Assembly: GCA_028691155.1 (NCBI GenBank)
Contig: JAQUZV010000030.1
Span: forward strand, 1-13,645
DNA length: 13,645 nucleotides
Direction of reading: 5' to 3'
Source of the DNA: Victivallales bacterium
Lineage (GTDB): Bacteria; Verrucomicrobiota; Lentisphaeria; Victivallales; SZUA-371
Part shown: one piece after another, positions 1-6,020 of the stretch
Numbering within the stretch: position 1 is the stretch's first letter
Layout of the letters: each line of letters begins with the position of its first letter
The notes under the pieces: generated by a model
What the model saw: only the letters and a program-made list of their open reading frames with translations
What the model was told of the DNA's origin: nothing
Database searches by the model: none
Position numbers and translations under genes: made by a program

Positions 1-69
1 TTACGCCATGAGTAACGGGACCCATACCAACACGCAAGGGAAATAATTACTCTTTTCATCATCAGCATC

Positions 70-1293
70 ATGGTCGCCTTGTCCGTCTCTTTCACCTGCT
101 CGCTGCTGGAAGCCGCGTTGTTGAGCCTCACCCCCAGTCAGTTGGCCGATATCAATGCCAAAAGCCCGGTCATGGGCCGCATCTGGCAGGGCTTCAAGGC
201 CAATATCGAAAAACCGATTGCGGCCATCCTGATCGCCAATACCGCGGCCCATACCATCGGCGCGTCCGTGGCGGGATCGGAGTTCGACCGCCTGTTCGGA
301 ACCCGCTGGATCTGGCTGTTTTCCCTGCTGCTCACCGTCACCATGGTCCAGTATACGGAAATCCTGCCCAAAACGCTGGGGGTGCGTTTCAACACCTTTA
401 TCGCCACCGTCGCCACCCGGCCGTTGCAGTTGGCGGTAATCATCTGCCACCCGCTGATCCGGCTGATTCATCTGATCAACCGTCCGTTCGAAGCGGGCAA
501 AGGGGCACAGGACCGCAGCACCGTCGAGGAAATTTCCGCGCTGGCGGGATTGGCCCGGCTGACCCGTCAGATCAACGCCCGCCAGGAACGCATTATTCAG
601 GGGGCGTCGCGGCTGTCGCGATCCCGGTTGTCCCAGATCATGATCCCGCTGGAGCAGGTCTCCTGTCTGTCGTCGGGCGATACCATGATGAAAGCGTTTC
701 TGGCAGCCCACGCCGACGCCCATACCCGGTTCCCGGTCTGTGAAAACGGCGACAAAAAACGAATCCTCGGCTACGTCAATTTCAAGGAAATGGTCTACTT
801 CATGCGGACCAATCCGAACGACCCGTCTCTGCTGGGCGTCCTGCGGCCGATTTATTTTACCGACCGGGAAGACACCGCCGCCGACCTGCTGGAAATCTTC
901 GTCGGCAAACACATCCATATGGCCATGGTCCGGGACCACGGTCTGCCGGTGGGGCTGGTAACGCTGGAAGATATTGTGGTGGAACTGGTCGGCGATCTGG
1001 AAGACGAACTCGATCACCTGCCGCGGATGCTGTCCGGTCTGAGCTGCGGCGTCTGGATGGCCGGCGGCGGCGTGACCATGGAAACGCTGGCCGCCGAATC
1101 GCGGCTGCCGCTGCCGGCGACCGGGGACACGGTTTCCGACTGGCTGACCGACAAGCTGGGGAAAACGCCCCGGGCGGGAGATATCTATCGCCACGGCGAC
1201 GTGGAATTTCTGGTGCGTCGAACCCGGCGCAACCGTATTTTCGAAGTCAGTGTCATGAATCGCCGTCTGGCCGACCATCAACCAGCGAAATAA
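70..1293 (+). CDS. CNNM-domain / CBS-pair / CorC_HlyC-type membrane protein, probable Mg2+ (divalent cation) transporter
   Basis: This reads as an inner-membrane CNNM/CorC-family protein; characterised members move Mg2+, usually as exporters. Counting from the ATG at 70, residues 1-140 are the transmembrane CNNM (DUF21) part: a first hydrophobic helix with EAALLSL, where relatives carry SETALFSL; a second with LIANTAAH; and a third ending in the conserved EILPKTLG. Residues about 185-315 form a CBS pair, ending in the family-typical DIVVELVGDLEDELD. Residues 325-400 match the CorC_HlyC C-terminal domain. The start is uncertain: ATG 70 would cut into the first helix, and the frame is open back to a TAA at 13-15. 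An ATT at 46 lies 5 nt after AAGGG (36-40) and would restore the helix. The gene ends 24 bp before the first lipoprotein, so co-transcription is likely. Family assignment is confident; substrate and direction are inferred. Confidence 0.88.
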   Translation: MVALSVSFTCSLLEAALLSLTPSQLADINAKSPVMGRIWQGFKANIEKPIAAILIANTAAHTIGASVAGSEFDRLFGTRWIWLFSLLLTVTMVQYTEILPKTLGVRFNTFIATVATRPLQLAVIICHPLIRLIHLINRPFEAGKGAQDRSTVEEISALAGLARLTRQINARQERIIQGASRLSRSRLSQIMIPLEQVSCLSSGDTMMKAFLAAHADAHTRFPVCENGDKKRILGYVNFKEMVYFMRTNPNDPSLLGVLRPIYFTDREDTAADLLEIFVGKHIHMAMVRDHGLPVGLVTLEDIVVELVGDLEDELDHLPRMLSGLSCGVWMAGGGVTMETLAAESRLPLPATGDTVSDWLTDKLGKTPRAGDIYRHGDVEFLVRRTRRNRIFEVSVMNRRLADHQPAK

Positions 1294-1301
1294 CCTGAAT
1301 C

Positions 1302-1317
1302 AAGGGGGGAAAATAAA
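1302..1317 (+). promoter_or_regulatory. G-run ribosome binding site of first lipoprotein gene
   Basis: AAGGGGGGA (1302-1310) lies 7 nt before ATG 1318. The purine run fixes the start. The same G-run style occurs before the second lipoprotein (3475-3483) and before two minus-strand genes, so it is a recurring local form rather than the canonical AGGAGG. Confidence 0.7.
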
Positions 1318-3273
1318 ATGAGAAAAGGCTTAATCGTCGGAGCAGCGGTAATTATCGCCGTATGCTTGTGTTCCTGTGTGTCCAGTGAACGGATGATGCG
1401 GGTCTCGCCGCTGAACCAACAACCGGTAACCCCATTCGACCGTCAGGCCATCAATTTCTGGCCGGGATATTACGGTCATGCCGGTGCCGGCGCGATACTG
1501 TGGCCGATGGTGGACTGGGATCAAAACGGGTTCGCCGTCCGCCCGTTCTTCCTCCGGGACAACCACGAGTATGCGGTGTTATTTCCGCTGTGCGCCTGGA
1601 ATCCGGCCAACGGCGACGGCTGGATCCTCCCGGTTTACTGGGATAATGACGCCTATGGAATGGCGCCGCTATTTCATGTCGGACCGGAATTCAGCTATTT
1701 CGGCCCGGTCTGGCGTTTCCCCGCCAGCGGCAAATTCGGTTTTTTCCCGCTTTACCGCCAGAACAACGCCGGCAACGGGTGGTTGTTCCCGCTTTATCTT
1801 TACCGGTGGGAGGATGACAACCGGCTGATACTACCGTTGTTCGGCGTCCTGGGAGTTTTCCGGCAGAATAAATCGGATCGTTTTTACTATACGCTCAACT
1901 GGTTCCATACCGATAACAAAAAAAACTTCTGCAACGACAGCATGCTGCCGTTGTATTACTACCAGCATGACGGCCCGGACCGGTTGCTGGTAACGCCGTT
2001 GTTCTCCCGCGGCTGGGACCATATTACCGGACAGAACTATTTTCTTAATTTTGCCGGACCGCTCTGGATTGACTACGACAACGGCCATCAACGTTATCGC
2101 AGTTGGTTATGGCCGTTATATATCCAATCCTCCACGCCGGATACCACCGCTTACGGCAGTATCCCCTTCTTCTGGTACAAGACAAACGCCAAGCGGCAGG
2201 AGGAAATACTGGATGTCATGGGTCCGATACTGTTTCACAAGAAAAATCCGCAAAAAAGTTACCTGAGCATCATGTGGCCGTTCTTTATCCGATCGCTTAC
2301 TCCGGATACCACCGCTTACGGCAGTATCCCCTTCTTCTGGTATAAACACCGGAAAAAAGCGGATAAAACCGAATTCAATTTGCTGTGGCCGCTGTTTTCC
2401 CGCAACGGATTTCCCGCTTTGATCAACTGGAATGACACCAACCATAACATTCTGGGCCCATTGGTTCTTCAGCACGCCTGGAATTACAATGGCCAGGAAG
2501 AATTGACCTGGGACGAATACGAAATGAACATCTTTTTCTCCTATTGTTACCAGTTTCACAATGCCGCCTGGATGCCGGGACTCGATTATGAACAGCAAAA
2601 AAAGTCATCCGACCGGGATAATTACCGGAGCGTAAAAAAGAAACAAAAATGGTCGTTCCTGTTTGCCGCTTTCACCGTCACCAGTTACAATACCTGGCGC
2701 GAACACCGGCACGATCTGGCCGCATTAGTGGCCGCGCTGCGGACATTGAAAGACCACCGAACTTATGATTACATCTCCGCGCCGGAAAGACGGGAAAAAC
2801 TACTTCGGAAGTGGCATAAAGAACAGGAACAGGCGCGTAAAGACATGTCGACCGCCTGGTCCAACCTCAAGTTAACCGACGCCATGCCGACGACGGATCA
2901 AGGCTTCGAGGCGTTGCAACAGCGACTCTATGAACGTTATTGCCGGGAAGTCCCCGGATTCCATTGCGAGACGCCCCTGCTGTTCGATCTGGACCGTTTC
3001 GGTGACGATTACAAATGGGACGTGCTCTTCTTCCTGGCGCGCGGCGAAAAAGAAAACGACCGGGAACTGACCGCCGTGCTGGAATATTTCTACCGTTACC
3101 ACCGCAACGGCGACCATAGCGAAATGCTGTTGTTTCCGTTCATTACCCGCCAGACCGCGCCCGGCAAAACCCGGACCTCCTTCCTCTGGCGACTCTTTTC
3201 CTATGAGACGGATCACGGCAACTCCGGCGGTTATTGCTTTTTCATCCCCTTCGGAATTACCGCCCAACGCTGA
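1318..3273 (+). CDS. Repeat-containing lipoprotein of unknown function, paralogue A (2 copies of the 55-residue repeat)
   Basis: I do not recognise the family. Residues 1-19 are a signal peptide with an LCSC lipobox, so Cys20 should be lipidated; V at +2 fits outer-membrane sorting by the E. coli rule, which may not hold here. The mature protein is very rich in W, Y, F and P. Short segments of the form hydrophobic-P-[LFV]-[YFW] (FPLCAW, LPVYWD, APLFHV, FPLYRQ, FPLYLY, LPLFGV, LPLYYY, TPLFSR) recur about every 15-25 residues, suggesting a repeated beta-strand architecture. Residues 261-315 and 316 to about 365 are two copies of a 55-residue repeat. A charged, helical, possibly coiled-coil stretch (about 475-510) follows, then a conserved C-terminal part ending in FFIPFG. 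A strong G-run ribosome site supports ATG 1318. The neighbouring paralogue shares the whole architecture. An envelope location is well supported; the role is unknown. Confidence 0.88.
   Translation: MRKGLIVGAAVIIAVCLCSCVSSERMMRVSPLNQQPVTPFDRQAINFWPGYYGHAGAGAILWPMVDWDQNGFAVRPFFLRDNHEYAVLFPLCAWNPANGDGWILPVYWDNDAYGMAPLFHVGPEFSYFGPVWRFPASGKFGFFPLYRQNNAGNGWLFPLYLYRWEDDNRLILPLFGVLGVFRQNKSDRFYYTLNWFHTDNKKNFCNDSMLPLYYYQHDGPDRLLVTPLFSRGWDHITGQNYFLNFAGPLWIDYDNGHQRYRSWLWPLYIQSSTPDTTAYGSIPFFWYKTNAKRQEEILDVMGPILFHKKNPQKSYLSIMWPFFIRSLTPDTTAYGSIPFFWYKHRKKADKTEFNLLWPLFSRNGFPALINWNDTNHNILGPLVLQHAWNYNGQEELTWDEYEMNIFFSYCYQFHNAAWMPGLDYEQQKKSSDRDNYRSVKKKQKWSFLFAAFTVTSYNTWREHRHDLAALVAALRTLKDHRTYDYISAPERREKLLRKWHKEQEQARKDMSTAWSNLKLTDAMPTTDQGFEALQQRLYERYCREVPGFHCETPLLFDLDRFGDDYKWDVLFFLARGEKENDRELTAVLEYFYRYHRNGDHSEMLLFPFITRQTAPGKTRTSFLWRLFSYETDHGNSGGYCFFIPFGITAQR
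2098..2412 (+). repeat. 55-codon tandem repeat, 2 units (second incomplete), inside paralogue A
   Basis: The unit starts at 2098 and 2263, a spacing of exactly 165 bp. Each unit reads W-P-[LF]-[YF]-I-[QR]-S, then P-D-T-T-A-Y-G-S-I-P-F-F-W-Y-K; the first also has L-D-V-M-G-P. The second unit runs into LLWPLF instead of completing the last strand. The same unit occurs four times in paralogue B. Confidence 0.9.
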
Positions 3274-3308
3274 ACCGCACTTGCTTTTAGCCAAAAAACG
3301 GTTATCTT
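3271..3308 (+). repeat. 3' flank shared by the two lipoprotein genes (first copy)
   Basis: From the TGA onward, about 38 bp resemble 5770-5807 after the second lipoprotein gene; both contain CTTGCTTTTA and AAACGGTTATCTT. The similarity therefore runs past the stop codon and then ends, which marks one edge of the duplicated unit. It contains no obvious U-tract terminator. Confidence 0.7.
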
Positions 3309-3379
3309 CGGTAACGGAAGCATGATGGCAACACCCCATCAAAGCGGTAACCAGGAGAATATCGCCGAGAAGCTCAACC

Positions 3380-3410
3380 CGACGCGACGATGGGGGTTCG
3401 GTTCGCGTCG
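3380..3410. repeat. Inverted repeat / possible hairpin between lipoprotein genes
   Basis: CGACGCGA (3380-3387) and TCGCGTCG (3403-3410) are perfect complements around a 15-nt G-rich loop. No U-tract follows, so it is not a standard intrinsic terminator. It could act as an mRNA stability or processing element. Confidence 0.45.
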
Positions 3411-3474
3411 CGGCTGGCTTGGGAGCGACAACCACCATGAATCATACCGTTGCCAAGGGGGAAAATAAGCTAAC

Positions 3475-3489
3475 CAAGGGGGGAATAAA
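3475..3489 (+). promoter_or_regulatory. G-run ribosome binding site of second lipoprotein gene
   Basis: AAGGGGGGA (3475-3483) lies 6 nt before ATG 3490, closely matching the first lipoprotein's site and fixing the start. Confidence 0.7.
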
Positions 3490-5772
3490 ATGAGAAAAGT
3501 ATTAATCGTCGGAGCGGCGGTAATTACCGCCATGTGGTTGTGTTCCTGTGTATCCAGTAAGCGCATGATGCGGGTTTCGCCGCTGGACAAGCAACCCGAA
3601 ATCAAGTTCGACAGTCAAATCGTCAATCTCTGGCCGGCATATTACGGCAATGCCGGCGCCGGCGCAATTCTATGGCCGGTGGCAGACTGGGACCAAAATG
3701 GTTTTGCCGCCCGCCCGTTCTTTCTCCGGGACAACCACGAATATGCCATCTTATTTCCGTTGTGCGCCTGGAACCCGGTCAGCGGCGACGGCTGGCTGCT
3801 GTCGGTTTACTGGCATAAGGACCGTTACGGCATGATCCCGTTCTTTCATGTCGGTCAGGAATTAAGTTATTTCGGGCCGGTCTGGTATTTTCCCGCCGGC
3901 GGCGAATTCGGAGTCTTTCCGTTTTACCGTCATAACAACGCCCGCAACAGTTGGCTGTTCCCCTTGTATCTCTACCGCGGGGAAGATCATAATCGGTTGA
4001 TTATGCCGTTGTTCGGCGCCCTGGGCATCTATCGTCAGGCGGGACCGGATTATCTTTATTACGCCCTCAACTGGTTTTATACCGGCAACGATCAATCCAT
4101 GGCACACAGCATCATCCCGTTGTACTATTATCAGCGCGACCAAGACGGTCGGTTGTTCATCTCTCTGCTGTTCAACCGCAGTTGGGGCACCAAACCGAAT
4201 TCGTTTGACATCCTCAGCGTGGCCGGACCGCTGCTGATCCGTCGCCGGGAAGGAACGGAACAATCCCTGAGTGTCATGTGGCCGTTGTACATCCAATCTT
4301 CCTCCCCCAACGCAAAAATTTGCAGCGGTCTCCCCTTTTTTTGGTATCGCCACCGTCTCAAAGAGGACCAAACCGTGCTCGATGTCATGGGGCCGGTGGT
4401 GATCCGTGCCAAGGCGCCCCAGAAGGATTATCTGAGCGTCATGTGGCCGTTGTATATCCAATCGTTCACCCCGGATTCCATCGCTTACGGCAGCATACCA
4501 TTCTTCTGGTACAAGACCAATCCCCAGAAACAGGAGAAAATACTGGATGTCATGGGACCGCTATTGTTCCATAAGAAAAATCGGCAGGATGATTATTTGA
4601 GCGTCATGTGGCCGTTGTATATCCAATCGTTCACCCCGGATTCCATCGCTTACGGCAGCATACCATTCTTCTGGTATAAGACCAATCCCAAAAAACAGGA
4701 GACCACACTCAATGTCATGGGGCCGATGGTGATCCACTCCAAGGATCCCAAGGAGGATTATCTGAGCGTTATGTGGCCGTTTTTCATCCGTTCACTCTCC
4801 CCGGATACCGCCGCTTACGGCAGCATCCCCTTCTTCTGGTATAAACACCGGAAAAAAGAGGATAAAACCGAATTCAATCTGCTGTGGCCGCTGTTTTCCA
4901 GTAATGGCGCCGTCGCCTTGATCAACTGGAACGAAGAGGACCACAACATTATGGGGCCGTTCATCTTCCAACACCAATGGGTCTGCAATCGTCAGGCGGA
5001 ATTGTCGGAAGAGGAATATAATGTCGCCCTAGTTTTTTCCTATCGCCGCCGACATAATCCGCCGCAACGGATGCCGGCACTTGATTATGAACGGCAAAAA
5101 ACATCATCCGACCGGGATAATTACCGGACCATAGTAACGGAACAAAAATGGTCGTTCCTGTTTTCCGATCGCACCGTCACCCGTTACAATACCTGGCGCG
5201 AACACGAAAAAGATCTGGCCGCATTGGAAGCCGCACTGCGGATATTGCAAGAACATCGGGCCTATGACTACATCGACGCACCGGAAATACGCGAAAAACG
5301 ACTTCGGGAGTGGCAGAAAGAACAGGAACAGGCGCGTAAAGACATGTCGATCGCCTGGACCAACCTCAAGTTGACCGGCGCCATGCCGACGACGGATCAA
5401 AGTTTCGCGGCGTTGCAACAGCAGTTGTATGAACGTTATTGCCGGGAAGTCCCCGGATTCCATTGCGGGACGCCCCTGCTGTTCGATGTGGACCGGTTCG
5501 GTGACAATTACAAATGGCACGTGCTCTTTTTCCTGGCGCGCGGCGAAAAAGAAAACGACCGGGAACTGAACGCCATACTGGAATACTTCTACCGCTACCG
5601 CCGCAACGGCGACCATAGCGAAATGCTGTTGTTTCCGTTCATTACCCGCCAGACCGCACCTGGCAAAACCCGGACCTCCTTCCTCTGGCGACTCTTTTCC
5701 TATGAGACGGACCACGGATATTCCGGCGGTTATTGCTTTTTTATCCCCTTCGGAATTACCGCCAAACGCTGA
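3490..5772 (+). CDS. Repeat-containing lipoprotein of unknown function, paralogue B (4 copies of the 55-residue repeat)
   Basis: This is a close paralogue of the gene just upstream, co-directional and 216 bp away. The signal peptide ends in LCSC, with lipidated Cys20 followed by VSS as in paralogue A. The N-terminal 259 residues show the same aromatic hydrophobic-P-[LFV]-[YFW] segments. Residues 260-314, 315-369, 370-424 and 425 to about 474 are four 55-residue repeat units, against two in paralogue A; this accounts for the length difference (760 against 651). The charged helical stretch and the last 200 residues are nearly the same in both, ending FFIPFG. The repeats probably form an extended or closed beta structure on the envelope surface or in the periplasm, but this is inferred from residue pattern only. 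No catalytic motif is visible. The pair looks like a duplication followed by repeat gain or loss. Confidence 0.88.
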   Translation: MRKVLIVGAAVITAMWLCSCVSSKRMMRVSPLDKQPEIKFDSQIVNLWPAYYGNAGAGAILWPVADWDQNGFAARPFFLRDNHEYAILFPLCAWNPVSGDGWLLSVYWHKDRYGMIPFFHVGQELSYFGPVWYFPAGGEFGVFPFYRHNNARNSWLFPLYLYRGEDHNRLIMPLFGALGIYRQAGPDYLYYALNWFYTGNDQSMAHSIIPLYYYQRDQDGRLFISLLFNRSWGTKPNSFDILSVAGPLLIRRREGTEQSLSVMWPLYIQSSSPNAKICSGLPFFWYRHRLKEDQTVLDVMGPVVIRAKAPQKDYLSVMWPLYIQSFTPDSIAYGSIPFFWYKTNPQKQEKILDVMGPLLFHKKNRQDDYLSVMWPLYIQSFTPDSIAYGSIPFFWYKTNPKKQETTLNVMGPMVIHSKDPKEDYLSVMWPFFIRSLSPDTAAYGSIPFFWYKHRKKEDKTEFNLLWPLFSSNGAVALINWNEEDHNIMGPFIFQHQWVCNRQAELSEEEYNVALVFSYRRRHNPPQRMPALDYERQKTSSDRDNYRTIVTEQKWSFLFSDRTVTRYNTWREHEKDLAALEAALRILQEHRAYDYIDAPEIREKRLREWQKEQEQARKDMSIAWTNLKLTGAMPTTDQSFAALQQQLYERYCREVPGFHCGTPLLFDVDRFGDNYKWHVLFFLARGEKENDRELNAILEYFYRYRRNGDHSEMLLFPFITRQTAPGKTRTSFLWRLFSYETDHGYSGGYCFFIPFGITAKR
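4267..4911 (+). repeat. 55-codon tandem repeat, 4 units, inside paralogue B
   Basis: Units begin at 4267, 4432, 4597 and 4762, each exactly 165 bp apart and in frame. The protein unit is LSVMWP[LF][YF]I[QR]S, an SIPFFWY strand, and a DVMGP strand ending with a basic K-rich turn. The first half of units two and three (4432 onward and 4597 onward) is almost identical at the DNA level over about 80 bp, pointing to recent expansion or conversion. The first unit is the most diverged. Confidence 0.93.
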
Positions 5773-5807
5773 TCGGCGCTTGCTTTTATCCGGGAAACGG
5801 TTATCTT
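5770..5807 (+). repeat. 3' flank shared by the two lipoprotein genes (second copy)
   Basis: This matches 3271-3308 with substitutions; CTTGCTTTTA and AAACGGTTATCTT are shared. Similarity ends at about 5807, giving the right edge of the duplicated lipoprotein unit. Confidence 0.7.
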
Positions 5808-5823
5808 TCAAGTCGGGAAATTA

Positions 5824-5852
5824 GCGGGCGCGCCGTCGGAGCGGCGGCCCGC
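5824..5852 (+). promoter_or_regulatory. Strong GC hairpin before a ribosome binding site (possible attenuator or processing stem)
   Basis: GCGGGC (5824-5829) pairs with GCCCGC (5847-5852), and CGCCG (5831-5835) pairs with CGGCG (5842-5846). This gives an 11-bp GC stem with one bulged G and a 6-nt loop. No T-run follows, so it is not a classical terminator. A second stem, GCCGG (5851-5855) with CCGGC (5865-5869), would hold the ribosome site AAGGAG (5857-5862) in its loop. That stem shares bases with the first, so the two are mutually exclusive. Confidence 0.5.
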
Positions 5853-5870
5853 CGGCAAGGAGTTCCGGCA

Positions 5871-6020
5871 ATGAGGAGAAAAAACGTCTGCCCTGTTTCG
5901 CAGTCTGCACCAGTTCCGGTTTCCTCCGGCCCCGCCGGGAATTATCCCACGCATCACGGCGGCCAAGATACGTATTGGGAATCAAATCGGGACGTATATA
6001 GTAAAAATGGGTCCAGCTGA
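5871..6020 (+). CDS. Small ORF (49 codons) overlapping the hydrolase-acyltransferase start; possible true, frameshifted N-terminus
   Basis: ATG 5871 follows AAGGAG (5857-5862) by 8 nt, the best ribosome site near here. The ORF reads MRRKNV and then a Pro/Ser/Gly-rich stretch with no recognised motif; its TGA at 6018-6020 overlaps the next gene by 14 bp. There are two readings. It may be a short leader translationally coupled to the fusion gene. Alternatively, an A6 run at 5879-5884 may hide a frameshift: with five A's the frame would read MRRKTSALF and run without a stop through 6007 into the hydrolase. The large gene lacks a ribosome site of its own, which favours one of these two over an independent small protein. 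Confidence 0.35.
   Translation: MRRKNVCPVSQSAPVPVSSGPAGNYPTHHGGQDTYWESNRDVYSKNGSS

Larger units (their letters stand above)
3274..3489 (+). other. Intergenic region between the tandem lipoprotein genes, with doubled ribosome-site sequence
   Basis: This 216-bp gap holds the duplicated 3' flank, an 8-bp inverted repeat (3380-3387 with 3403-3410), and two G-run ribosome-site-like sequences in tandem. CCAAGGGGGAAAATAA (3453-3468) is followed by CCAAGGGGGGAATAAAATG (3474-3492), which contains the real start. The first closely resembles the sequence before the first lipoprotein gene but has no start codon after it. I saw no convincing promoter. Confidence 0.6.

Noticed and set aside
1..1281. Long antisense open frame (426 codons) opposite the CNNM gene.
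   Set aside because: It is in codon register with the real gene and stays open only because TTA, CTA and TCA codons are rare there. Its product is low-complexity and rich in Q, G, R and D, with no motif or ribosome site.
2116..2598. 160-codon antisense frame opposite paralogue A, with similar frames opposite paralogue B (3862-4461, 5104-5811).
   Set aside because: They lie over strongly supported coding sequence, their internal repeats are the reflection of the sense repeats, and no initiation signals are present.
3322..3468. 48-codon ORF between the two lipoprotein genes.
   Set aside because: The only purines upstream (GGAAG) are too close to the start, the product has no motif, and it runs through the inverted repeat and the fossil ribosome site.
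4267..4911. The regular 165-bp spacing as a possible CRISPR or non-coding array.
   Set aside because: The units are in frame, protein-coding and contiguous with no spacers. The period is a whole number of codons and substitutions keep the protein pattern.
5975..6002. TTGGGA with TATAGT 16 nt later as a promoter for the fusion gene.
   Set aside because: Transcription would start at or just after the ATG at 6007, leaving no leader. This works only for a leaderless mRNA, for which there is no other sign here.
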